NCBI GenBank assembly: GCA_964516135.1
Contig: CAZEWN010000020.1
Span: 3,297-67,296, forward strand
DNA: 64,000 nt
Direction: 5' to 3'
DNA from: 34-65-8 sp964516135
GTDB lineage: Bacteria > Pseudomonadota > Alphaproteobacteria > Sphingomonadales > Sphingomonadaceae
Position numbers and translations under genes: made by a program. The notes under the pieces are model-generated. The model was not told where the DNA came from. It did not search any database and saw only the letters and a list, made by a program, of their open reading frames with translations. Positions 50,418-58,405 of the stretch are shown piece after piece. Numbering within the stretch: position 1 is the stretch's first letter; each line of letters starts with the position of its first letter.

Positions 50418-51191
50418 ATGTTCGATGGATGGTGGGAACTCTTTGCAGCTGCGATCGGCGGCGGCGCTTTTCTGAAATTGTTCGAGATATTGTACAAGGA
50501 AGCGGCCGACTGGTGGAAAGCTCGTTCGGTTACTGCTCGTGGCGTCACCTCCAGCCTCGAGCCACTGGTCAAGTCGGCCGATGAGCTTGTCGGGAAGCTG
50601 CGCTCGCTGGCGGAGCAGGATTTCATCCCCATTCGTCGGCAGACCAGCGCCAACTTGTCAGACACCGACTTCGCGAGCCTCGTTTTCCTATTTGTGCAGT
50701 TTTGGTCCTGGATTGAAGTTTTCCGGATGGAGTCTTTCGACAGTGCGTTGGGTGGAAGCGCTAAGGGACGACAAATCGCGCGATTTCTGGATTGCCTTGA
50801 ATCGCGCCGCGTTCGCATTATCGATCGTGCATCGCAACGTGCGGCTGGAGAAGCGGCCTTATTGGCAGGGCGCCCAGCGAACTTCGTGCAACTCGTCAAA
50901 CTGCACGCAGAGGACTCCTACGTGCAGCGCTGGCTAGCGCCGCTGATCGATTTTTTGGCGAAGCTTGACGGCAACGCCGAGCGCCAACGCCTTCTTCAGT
51001 ACCAAGTCGTCCTGCACGCCATGATCGATACACTAGATCGCAAGCACATCGTCACCAAAGATCGGCCCGGTGTGAGTAACAAGCTCTCCAAGAACTCGCT
51101 GCGAGCATTGGAGTACCGCGTATTTGGCGTGTATCTGACCTTCGTGAAGCGGCGGGACAAATATTTAGGGCCGCCAAATCGGCGGCCCTAA
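50418..51191 (+). CDS. Hypothetical protein with N-terminal hydrophobic helix
   Basis: 257 residues, not recognised. An N-terminal hydrophobic stretch (LFAAAIGGGAFLKLFEILY) is followed by a helical, charged body (RFLDCLESRRVRIIDRASQ). AGGAG lies eight bases before ATG 50418. Base composition is less GC-rich than its neighbours and codon use looks different, so transfer is possible. A 10-bp hairpin overlaps its last codons. Confidence 0.75.
   Translation: MFDGWWELFAAAIGGGAFLKLFEILYKEAADWWKARSVTARGVTSSLEPLVKSADELVGKLRSLAEQDFIPIRRQTSANLSDTDFASLVFLFVQFWSWIEVFRMESFDSALGGSAKGRQIARFLDCLESRRVRIIDRASQRAAGEAALLAGRPANFVQLVKLHAEDSYVQRWLAPLIDFLAKLDGNAERQRLLQYQVVLHAMIDTLDRKHIVTKDRPGVSNKLSKNSLRALEYRVFGVYLTFVKRRDKYLGPPNRRP
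51166..51190 (+). terminator. Strong hairpin at the end of the hypothetical gene
   Basis: TAGGGCCGCC and GGCGGCCCTA form a perfect 10-bp stem with loop AAATC, overlapping the last codons of the upstream gene. No T run follows, so termination is likely but not certain. Confidence 0.5.
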
Positions 51192-51329
51192 TCGGTTCGG
51201 CGGTGCGCAGAAACCACTGGATCGTTGCACCGCCTTTAGCTCGTTGCGGCGTTATCGCTCGCGAGCCATTGATATGGCGTAACGAGCAAGAAAAGTCAAG
51301 ATATGTGAGATGCGCCCAAGGCGTTCCGC

Positions 51330-51875
51330 CTACTCCGCCGCCTGCCTCCGGTTGAGGTCGGCGTAATCCCCCCGCTCCAGCGCCGCGCCCGGCTCCGCCC
51401 GCGAGCCGTCGGCGCGTAATCCGACGTTTTCCGGCTTTGTCAGCCACAGGTCGCGGTGGCCGAGGATGCGGCCGTCGTGGGCGAGGATCGCGACGGGGCC
51501 GATCGGCAGGCGGTCCTGTTCGTCGACCAGTACCGGGTTCTCCACGACTTCGCTGCCGTATTTCTGGCCCCACTGGCGCAGCGCCAGCATCGCGGGGAGG
51601 AGATCGAAGCCTTTCTCGGTCAGGCGGTATTCGATCCGCCGGCGGTCGTCGGGGCACGGCTGGCGGTCGAGGATCGCGTGCTCAACCAGCTTGGCGAGGC
51701 GGTTCGAGAGGATGTTACGGGCGATGCCCAATTCATTCAGGAATTCCTCGAAGTGGTGCAGCCCGTTGAAGCTGGCGCGCAGGATCATGAAGCTCCATCG
51801 CTCGCCCATCACCTCCAGCGCTTCGGGCAGCCCGCAGGCGGTCAATTCGCGCAACGGTTCTCGCAGTTCGCCCAT
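51330..51875 (-). CDS. HxlR-family transcriptional regulator
   Basis: 181 residues. The winged helix runs GLPEALEVMGERWSFMILRA to RNILSNRLAKLVEHAILDR, the HxlR pattern (Cys within the first 15 residues, here ELTACG). A C-terminal extension of about 70 residues is longer than in most HxlR proteins. It is divergent from the CC_3452-like gene with repeated motifs between. Confidence 0.9.
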   Translation of the reverse strand: MGELREPLRELTACGLPEALEVMGERWSFMILRASFNGLHHFEEFLNELGIARNILSNRLAKLVEHAILDRQPCPDDRRRIEYRLTEKGFDLLPAMLALRQWGQKYGSEVVENPVLVDEQDRLPIGPVAILAHDGRILGHRDLWLTKPENVGLRADGSRAEPGAALERGDYADLNRRQAAE

Positions 51876-51948
51876 CGTCCATCCTTCTCCAGCGCCCCGT
51901 TCTAACGGGTTTCCGTAGCGTCACAAAATTGAAAGTCAGTTTTCTCTT

Positions 51949-52010
51949 GCAACCTAATTATCATCAATATAGGTAGCGATTAGCAACTGGTTTTGATTCG
52001 CAACTGAATT
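51949..52010. promoter_or_regulatory. Three GCAAC repeats in the HxlR divergent region
   Basis: GCAACCTAATT (51949), GCAACTGGTT (51983) and GCAACTGAATT (52000) are spaced 34 and 17 bases apart in an AT-rich gap between the HxlR gene and the gene at 52,048. They could be the regulator's binding sites. Confidence 0.45.
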
Positions 52011-52047
52011 AAGGCTGGTTGCCGGACCAAGCAACAGGAAAACGATC

Positions 52048-52389
52048 ATGACCGCCTCCTTCCCCCGGTTCCGCAACATCGCCGCGCTCGGCGCTGCCAC
52101 GCTCTACACCACCATTACCTTCGGCGCGGCGATTTCCCCCGCCCCTGCGTACGCCAATACCGGCGCTTATTACACCGCCACGCTCGCCGCCCCGGCGCAG
52201 GAAAATCGCTACATCGGCGGCGGGCTCGTATGGCGCTGTGCGGACACGACCTGCATCGCGGCGAAGGGCACATCGCGGCCCGAAGTCGTCTGCCGCAAGC
52301 TGATGCGCGAAGCCGGCCAAGTCGTACACTTCACCGCCAATGGCGAGGCGCTGGAAGCGGAGCGCCTGGCCAAGTGCAACGGCAAATGA
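52048..52389 (+). CDS. CC_3452-like small secreted protein
   Basis: 113 residues with a signal peptide (cleavage near PAYA). YYTATLAAPA, GGLVWRCADTTCIAAKGTSRPEVVCRKL and a final Cys follow the pattern of the CC_3452 family found in sphingomonads and Caulobacter. Four cysteines may form two disulfides. Function unknown. AGGA precedes the ATG; a strong terminator follows. Confidence 0.75.
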   Translation: MTASFPRFRNIAALGAATLYTTITFGAAISPAPAYANTGAYYTATLAAPAQENRYIGGGLVWRCADTTCIAAKGTSRPEVVCRKLMREAGQVVHFTANGEALEAERLAKCNGK

Positions 52390-52434
52390 TTCACTGATCA
52401 CCACCCCCTGTCCTCTCTTCGGGTGGAAACCACT

Positions 52435-52465
52435 GCCCCCGGGATGCCCATCCCGGGGGCTTTTT
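52435..52465 (+). terminator. Rho-independent terminator
   Basis: GCCCCCGGGAT / ATCCCGGGGGC, an 11-bp stem with a 4-base loop (GCCC), followed by TTTTT. It ends the transcript of the secreted protein gene and touches the stop of the convergent HAD gene. Confidence 0.92.
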
Positions 52466-53079
52466 CATGGGAGGAGCCCGCGTGCAGCCAAATCGCGCTC
52501 AAGGCGCGAGGCCTCGGCGAAATGATGCACATGCCAACCCAGCGCCGCCGCGGCGGCCACATTGTCAGCATTGTCGTCGATAAACAGCATTGCCCGGGGT
52601 TCGTGCCCAAAACGCCGCGCGGCCAGGTGAAAGATCGCCGAATCGGGCTTGGCAAGCTTTTCCTCACCCGACACCACGATATCCCGAAAGCGGTCGAACA
52701 CCGGCGCGGTCGGGCGGAACATGGCCCAGAACTCGGCGCCGAAATTGGTGATGGCGTAAAGCGGCACCCCGGCCGCGTCGAGCCGCGCGACCAGTTCGAG
52801 GCTGCCCGCCACCGGCCCCGGGATCGTCTCGTTGAAGCGCGTGGAATAGGCATCGATCAGGTGCGCGTGGTCGGGAAAGCGCGCCTGCAGTTCGGGCACC
52901 ATTTGGGCCAGCGGCACGCCCGCGTCATGCTGGAAATGCCATTCTTCGGTCACGACATTGGCGAGGAACCAGGCGCGCTCGCCTTCATCGGGGATCAGCT
53001 TGTCGAACAGCGCCGCCAGGTTCCACCGGTAAAGCACACGGCCGACATCGAATACCACCGCTTCGATCTGGTTGTTCAT
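52465..53079 (-). CDS. HAD-family hydrolase
   Basis: 204 residues. Motif I VVFDVGRVLY (nucleophile Asp; the second Asp is replaced by Gly-Arg context as in some IA members), motif II TNFGAEF, Lys in EEKLAKPDSAIF and motif IV LFIDDNADN. It resembles haloacid dehalogenase-like phosphatases such as YihX. Start MNNQIEAV at 53079 is preferred over a frame extension. Confidence 0.88.
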   Translation of the reverse strand: MNNQIEAVVFDVGRVLYRWNLAALFDKLIPDEGERAWFLANVVTEEWHFQHDAGVPLAQMVPELQARFPDHAHLIDAYSTRFNETIPGPVAGSLELVARLDAAGVPLYAITNFGAEFWAMFRPTAPVFDRFRDIVVSGEEKLAKPDSAIFHLAARRFGHEPRAMLFIDDNADNVAAAAALGWHVHHFAEASRLERDLAARGLLP

Positions 53080-53167
53080 CACTACTACCAAAGCAAACGG
53101 CCCGCGCTCCGGATGGAGGCAGGCCGATTGGTCGATCCCGGCCGGAGCCGGGAACCGTGATGCCGAA

Positions 53168-53293
53168 TCAGCCCTGGCGGGCCTTGAAGCGGCGGTTGGT
53201 CTTGTTGATCACGTAGGTCCGGCCGCGGCGGCGGATCACGCGGCAGTCGCGATGGCGGTCCTTCAGCGACTTGAGGCTGTTGCGAATCTTCAT
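53168..53293 (-). CDS. rpmJ: 50S ribosomal protein L36
   Basis: 41-residue L36. MKIRNSLKSLKDRHRDCRVIRRRGRTYVINKTNRRF is the alphaproteobacterial form. It has one Cys and a His but not the four-ligand zinc set, so it is of the C-minus type. Transcribed alone. Confidence 0.95.
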   Translation of the reverse strand: MKIRNSLKSLKDRHRDCRVIRRRGRTYVINKTNRRFKARQG

Positions 53294-53376
53294 TGGTCTT
53301 TCCCGAAGCGAGAGCGGCGATCCGAGCCGGACGCCGAAATTTCGAGCCGCGCCCCTAGGGCCGCGCCCGGGCGAAG

Positions 53377-54390
53377 TCAACTGTTGCCACGTATCTCGCC
53401 CAGGCGGCGCTCCCACGCCAGCGCATGTGTCACGATCGTTTCAAGATCGGCATGGCGCGGCTGCCAGGGCAGTGTCGCCTTGATCAACGACGGATCGGAA
53501 ATGAGCATATCGGAATCGCCCAATCGGCGCGGCCCGATGCGCCGCTCGATCGTGCGATTGGTGACGCGATCGACCGCGTCTAGAACCTCTAGAACCGAAA
53601 AACCCCGGCCATAACCGCAATTCATCGTCATCGACCGGGCTGGCTCGGCGATCAGCGCCTCCAGCGCCAGGACGTGCGCGGCAGCGAGGTCGCTTACATG
53701 GATATAGTCACGCACGCCGGTGCCATCAGGCGTGGCGTAATCCGTGCCGAACACATCGACGTGTTCGCGTTTACCCAGCGCCGCCTCGACCGCGACCTTG
53801 ATCAGGTGCGTCGCCCCGGCGGTCGATTGGCCGGTGCGCCCTTGCGGATCGGCGCCTGCCACGTTGAAATATCGCAGCGCGCAATGGTTCATCGGGTGCG
53901 CCGCGGAAACGTCCGCCAGCATCCGCTCGCTCATCAGCTTGGACCAGCCATAGGGGTTGATCGGCTGTTGCGGTGTATCCTCGGTCACCGCGGCGACCGT
54001 CGGCATGCCATAGGTCGCGGCGGTGGAACTGAAGATGAAATGAGGCACGCCCGCTTCCACCGCCGCCGCGATCAGCGCGCGGGTGCGGACCGTGTTGTTG
54101 AGGTAATACTTGAGCGGGTCGGTGACCGATTCGGGCACCACGATCGAACCCGCGAAATGCATGATCGCACCGGTGCCCTGCTCGGCGAAAATGCGCGCAA
54201 GCAACTGGGCATCTGCGATATCGCCCTCGTAGAACGGCACCCCGTCGGGCAGCGCAAAACGGAAACCGGTCGAAAGGTTGTCGATCACCGTCACCGGCCA
54301 ACCCGCATCGCGCAAGGCGAGCACGGCATGGCTGCCAATATATCCGGCACCCCCGGTCACCAACACGGGCAGGCGATTAACTTTGGTCAT
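53377..54390 (-). CDS. galE: UDP-glucose 4-epimerase
   Basis: 337 residues. NAD motif TGGAGYIGS near residue 11, NLSTG, active-site SSTAATYG and YGWSK, then RYFNVAGA and GTGVRDYIHV. It interconverts UDP-glucose and UDP-galactose for polysaccharide. ATG 54390 is chosen over an upstream TTG. Confidence 0.95.
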   Translation of the reverse strand: MTKVNRLPVLVTGGAGYIGSHAVLALRDAGWPVTVIDNLSTGFRFALPDGVPFYEGDIADAQLLARIFAEQGTGAIMHFAGSIVVPESVTDPLKYYLNNTVRTRALIAAAVEAGVPHFIFSSTAATYGMPTVAAVTEDTPQQPINPYGWSKLMSERMLADVSAAHPMNHCALRYFNVAGADPQGRTGQSTAGATHLIKVAVEAALGKREHVDVFGTDYATPDGTGVRDYIHVSDLAAAHVLALEALIAEPARSMTMNCGYGRGFSVLEVLDAVDRVTNRTIERRIGPRRLGDSDMLISDPSLIKATLPWQPRHADLETIVTHALAWERRLGEIRGNS

Positions 54391-54488
54391 ATCGGGGTCC
54401 GGTAGCAGCAAACGACGTTACAAGGATTAACGCGCTCTTGGCACACGCGCCTGTCGAGCGGTAGGGAAGAAGGCAGAGGAGTCGCGCG

Positions 54489-55103
54489 ATGAAACACGCT
54501 TTTCTTGGTATTGCAGCGCTAGGCGCGACCACGCTGGCCGGCTGTGCCACCACGCCCTATGCCGGCCCGGTTGAAGTTACCCGGTTCGTCGCGGACAATG
54601 CCGCCGACAGAATTGGCCGCGGGACCGTGTTCGTGGAAAGCGCGCCGGGCACCGGCGATTCGCTTGAGCTCGCGCCGTACAAGGCTGCGGTCGCGAGCGA
54701 ACTCGCCCGGCTCGGCTATCGCGAGGCATCGCGTGATGCGGCGCAGCAGGTCGCCCAGGTACGGCTTGAGCGGTTCGTCGTTGGCGATGACGGCGCCCGG
54801 CGTGGGCCGGTAAGCGTCGGTGTGGGCGGATCGACCGGAAGCTATGGCTCGGGCGTGGGGCTCGGCATCGGCATAAACCTTGGCGGAAGCCGCGACCGCG
54901 AACGACTGGTCACGGAAATGGGCATCATGCTGCGCGACAAGGCCAACAATGCCACCCTGTGGGAAGGCCGGGCGCAGTTCGCGGTAAGCACGAATTCACG
55001 TTATGCCGATAGCGGCGCGAATGCCGCGGCGATCGCGGGCGCGCTGTTTCGCGAGTTCCCCGGCAACAATGGCGAGACGGTCGAGGTAAGGGTTACCGAG
55101 TGA
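54489..55103 (+). CDS. DUF4136-like lipoprotein
   Basis: 204 residues with lipobox LAGC (Cys19). The body (VFVESAPGTGDSLELAPYKAAVASELARLGY, then TLWEGRAQF) is DUF4136-like, with a Gly-rich stretch between. GAGGAG precedes the start. Its stop overlaps the GTG of the carboxypeptidase gene, so the pair is cotranscribed. Confidence 0.8.
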   Translation: MKHAFLGIAALGATTLAGCATTPYAGPVEVTRFVADNAADRIGRGTVFVESAPGTGDSLELAPYKAAVASELARLGYREASRDAAQQVAQVRLERFVVGDDGARRGPVSVGVGGSTGSYGSGVGLGIGINLGGSRDRERLVTEMGIMLRDKANNATLWEGRAQFAVSTNSRYADSGANAAAIAGALFREFPGNNGETVEVRVTE

Positions 55104-56233
55104 ACGACATCAGTATCGATGCGAATTTCGACGGCGGCAATATCGACGTCCTGTCGATTGACGGCGCCAAGGCCATGCTGGCCATCCGCCAGGATCATCA
55201 GTCCGAATTCCGGCAATGGTTCCATTTCCGCGTCGCGGGCGCCAGGGGCCGTGCGCTCGATCTGACCATCACGGGGTTGAACGCCTCTGCCTATCCGCTC
55301 GGCTGGCCAGGCTACAACTGTCGCGTTTCGGAAGATCGGGAAACCTGGCGCGCCGCGCCCACGACCTGCGCGATGGACGCGCACGACGGGTCGATCACCA
55401 TAAGCTATACGCCTGCGGCCGATGTGGCATGGTTTGCCTATTTCGCCCCTTATTCCATGGAGCGCCATCACGACCTCATCGCCGCATGCGCGGCGAACGA
55501 GGGCGTATCGTGCCGCCGTTTGGGCACGACCCTGGACGGGCAGCCGCTTGACTGTCTGGAAATGGGCGATGGCCCGGCGCAGGTGTGGCTCTACGCACGG
55601 CAGCATCCCGGCGAAACAATGGCCGAATGGTGGATGGAGGGCGCGCTCGCCCTGCTGACCGACCCCGCCAGCTCGGTCGGGCGGGAATTACGCGGGCGTT
55701 GCACTTTTCACATTGTCCCGAACTGCAATCCAGACGGGTCGCGCCGGGGGCATCTGCGAACGAACGCGGCGGGCGTGAACCTGAACCGCGAATGGGAAAG
55801 CCCGAGTGCGGAGCGATCCCCCGAAATACTCGCAATCCGCAATGCCATGGATGCCACTGGCGTCGACTTCGCGATGGACGTCCACGGCGACGAGGCGATC
55901 CCGGCGGTATTCTTTGCTGGTTACGAAGGCATTCCGGGGCTGACCGGGGAACATCTTGACCAGTTCACACGCTACCGCGCGATCCTGGCGCGCCGCACAC
56001 CTGACTTCCAGCTCGAAAAAGGGTATCCCGTCGCCAGGCCAGGGCAGGCGAACATGACGATGTCGACCACCCAGGTCGCGCATCGCTACAACGCTTGCGC
56101 GATGACCCTGGAAATGCCCTTCAAGGATCACGATCCCGCCGCCGACCCGATTTACAACTGGTCGCCCGAACGCAGCATGCAACTGGGCGCCGACTGCATG
56201 GGCGCGCTGCTCGAGTGGCTGGATACGCGTTAG
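55100..56233 (+). CDS. M14 carboxypeptidase, cytosolic CCP/Nna1-like
   Basis: 377 residues. The N-terminal beta domain typical of CCP-type enzymes (FHFRVAGARGRALDLTITGLN) precedes the zinc peptidase: ARQHPGETMAEWW (His and Glu ligands), DVHGDE (third His) and TLEMPFKD (catalytic Glu). No signal peptide. In eukaryotes this subfamily trims glutamate from tubulin tails; bacterial substrates are unknown. GTG start overlaps the previous stop (GTGA). Confidence 0.88.
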   Translation: MNDISIDANFDGGNIDVLSIDGAKAMLAIRQDHQSEFRQWFHFRVAGARGRALDLTITGLNASAYPLGWPGYNCRVSEDRETWRAAPTTCAMDAHDGSITISYTPAADVAWFAYFAPYSMERHHDLIAACAANEGVSCRRLGTTLDGQPLDCLEMGDGPAQVWLYARQHPGETMAEWWMEGALALLTDPASSVGRELRGRCTFHIVPNCNPDGSRRGHLRTNAAGVNLNREWESPSAERSPEILAIRNAMDATGVDFAMDVHGDEAIPAVFFAGYEGIPGLTGEHLDQFTRYRAILARRTPDFQLEKGYPVARPGQANMTMSTTQVAHRYNACAMTLEMPFKDHDPAADPIYNWSPERSMQLGADCMGALLEWLDTR

Positions 56234-56241
56234 CCCGGGCC

Positions 56242-56646
56242 TTAGACCAGGCTTGCGGGCCCGAACGCATGGGGCAGCAGCTCGCTCAGTCGCACGGCCC
56301 GGACGTGTTCGGAACCCACGCACAGTATGACAGGATCCGTACCGCCAAGCTGCGCCAGTTCGTTGAGCACCTGGCGGCAGCGGCCGCACGGGCTGATGGG
56401 TTCGGCGGCGGGCCCGACGACGGCAACTTTCACAAGTCCGCCGCGCACCCCGTCGGCCATGGCCCGACCTACCGCCACGGTTTCCGCGCACAGCGCCAGG
56501 CCATAGCTCGCATTCTCCACATTGGTGCCCGTGACTAGCGCGCCATCCGCAAACGCGAGCGCGGCACCAACGGCGAAACGCGAATACGGCGAATAGGAAT
56601 TGCGAGCGGCTTCGCGCGCCGCCGCGATCAGTTCATCGTCGGTCAT
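56242..56646 (-). CDS. cdd: Cytidine deaminase
   Basis: 134 residues. NVENASYGLALCAETVAV holds the zinc Cys and catalytic Glu (CAE), and SPCGRCRQVL the other two Cys ligands. It converts cytidine to uridine in pyrimidine salvage. Start MTDDELIAAAREA at 56646 fits the family. Confidence 0.95.
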   Translation of the reverse strand: MTDDELIAAAREAARNSYSPYSRFAVGAALAFADGALVTGTNVENASYGLALCAETVAVGRAMADGVRGGLVKVAVVGPAAEPISPCGRCRQVLNELAQLGGTDPVILCVGSEHVRAVRLSELLPHAFGPASLV

Positions 56647-56720
56647 CGCGGCGGACTTAGCGTGCGCGGGCGCGCTTGTCGCCCCTTGCACATTTCGCTG
56701 CAACGCATCATCATGGTGCA

Positions 56721-57053
56721 ATGCAGCATGATTCCGGCGCACCTGGTCTTCTTCGCGTTCTATCGGACGCCATCCTTGGCCGCCGCATGGTCAGCGTTCG
56801 CTACAACGGCGCCGCGCTCACCTTGGCACCTCACCTGATCTTCCTGCGCCACGGTGCACTTTATCTCGGCGCGTTCAATCCGGACAAGACCTGGCGCAGC
56901 GTAGAGGATCATCGGCTGGGCAACTTCAATTTGGCTGGACTCAGCGAAGTAGCGTGTCTGGAAACCCCGTTCGAACCGATCACCGCCTATGACGGCACAC
57001 CACCGGCCGAACACGACGAGGTATTGGTGTGCGTCGAGAAAACCCCCGCCTGA
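56721..57053 (+). CDS. Small WYL-like domain protein
   Basis: 110 residues. LSDAILGRRMVSVRYNGAALTLAPHLIFLRHGALYLGAFNP resembles the WYL domain core, a ligand-sensing fold usually found in larger regulators. Here it stands alone with no DNA-binding domain. The start at 56721 is the best of several ATGs. Function unknown. Confidence 0.6.
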   Translation: MQHDSGAPGLLRVLSDAILGRRMVSVRYNGAALTLAPHLIFLRHGALYLGAFNPDKTWRSVEDHRLGNFNLAGLSEVACLETPFEPITAYDGTPPAEHDEVLVCVEKTPA

Positions 57054-57057
57054 CAGG

Positions 57058-57759
57058 TCAGGGCCGCGCCACGACCCAGCGCAGTGGCGAAGCCGCCGCA
57101 TCGCTCCGCAAGGCATCGTTGGCGGTCCACAAGAGCCACGGGCGCCCCGCGTAGTCCGGTTCGATCCGCATTCGGGTAAGCCACAAGTTGCGATCGATCC
57201 GCGCGGCAATCGGATGCGCGGCCTCGAACGCTTCAGACGGCTTGAGGATGACCGGCTTGCCGGTATGCATCTCGATCTGGTTGACCAGGGTCATCAGTTC
57301 GCTCGCCACCGCAGCTTCTGGCACGTTTTGCGTACAGCTCTCGCTGCCACGCGACAATTCGATCGCCGGGGGCAGCAAATCAGAGCCGCGCGGCACAATG
57401 GTCACGAAATTCGCGGACTGCCCGTCGGCCATCAGGCAGGGGTCAAAGCGGTGGACCGCCCCCACCTGCAACCCGGCTTCGCGCGCGGCGGCAAGATTGC
57501 GTGAAAATGCAGCGTCCTGCCCCCGGCCGCCAGTGCTGGCCGCCAGATAGGCAAAGTCAGCCCCCAGCGCCCGCGCGGCACGAAAATCCACGACACCGTC
57601 GCTCGCATCAATGTAAATGCCCTGGTCGGGATAGTCAGTTTCCGCCGGAATCCAGTGCGCCAGGTGCCACCAGGCCCAGCCGCCACTGACGGTGGCCAGC
57701 AATAATGCAAGCGCGAGCAGGCGCGCCGGCCAGCCGAAACCCTTTTTCCTGCGCCGCAT
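57058..57759 (-). CDS. GH25-like muramidase-fold membrane protein
   Basis: 233 residues with an N-terminal membrane anchor. GIYIDASDGVVDFRAARALGADFAYLAAS and GLQVGAVHRFD follow the GH25 lysozyme barrel. The usual catalytic D-x-E after LPP is LPPAIELS here, so the active site is altered and activity doubtful. It converges on the WYL-like gene 5 bases away. Confidence 0.75.
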   Translation of the reverse strand: MRRRKKGFGWPARLLALALLLATVSGGWAWWHLAHWIPAETDYPDQGIYIDASDGVVDFRAARALGADFAYLAASTGGRGQDAAFSRNLAAAREAGLQVGAVHRFDPCLMADGQSANFVTIVPRGSDLLPPAIELSRGSESCTQNVPEAAVASELMTLVNQIEMHTGKPVILKPSEAFEAAHPIAARIDRNLWLTRMRIEPDYAGRPWLLWTANDALRSDAAASPLRWVVARP

Positions 57760-57785
57760 GATGCTGTCTGCGAATCCCGCCCCGT

Positions 57786-58280
57786 TCAGCCGCGGATATG
57801 CAGCACGCAGATCAGCGTGAACAGCCGCCTGGCGGTCGCGAAGTCTGTTTCCACCTTGCCGGTGAGGCGTTCCATCAGCAATTCCGCCGCATCATTGTGA
57901 ATCGCGCGCCGGGCCATGTCGATTGTCTCGATCTCGCTCGGCGTCGCCTTGCGGATCGCCTGGAAATAGCTGTCGCAGATCGCGAAGTATTCGCGCACCG
58001 GGCGGCGAAAACGCGCCAGGCCCAGCAGCAGCAATTCAAGCGGAATATCGCCCTCGTCGCGGATGTCGAGTGCCAGCCGTCCGTCGCGCACCGACAGGAT
58101 CAGACGATAGGGGCCATTGTTTCCCGCATCGCTTGCGCGGACCGGGCGAAAAGTGTTTTCCTCGATCAGGTCGTAGATCGCGACGCGCCGTTCCTGCTCC
58201 ACATCGGCGTTACGCCAGAGGATTGTCTCGTCGTCGAGCGCGATGTGGGCAATCCGCCAGGTGTCCTTGGGCGCTGTCAT
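57786..58280 (-). CDS. UPF0262 family protein
   Basis: 164 residues of the alphaproteobacterial UPF0262 family: WRIAHIALDDETILWRNADVEQERRVAIYDL and RREYFAICDSYFQAIR-like segments. No function known. ATG 58280 chosen; the frame continues upstream without a plausible start. Confidence 0.88.
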   Translation of the reverse strand: MTAPKDTWRIAHIALDDETILWRNADVEQERRVAIYDLIEENTFRPVRASDAGNNGPYRLILSVRDGRLALDIRDEGDIPLELLLLGLARFRRPVREYFAICDSYFQAIRKATPSEIETIDMARRAIHNDAAELLMERLTGKVETDFATARRLFTLICVLHIRG

Positions 58281-58405
58281 GGTGCGTCGCTTTCGCAGAT
58301 GCGAAGGGGGGCGGGCAAGCGTTTCGGCATTCATCCCCGATATCCACATGGGGCTGCGGCAATCGTGCACTTGCCGTGCCTGCCGCCCTCCCGCACAAGC
58401 GCGCC

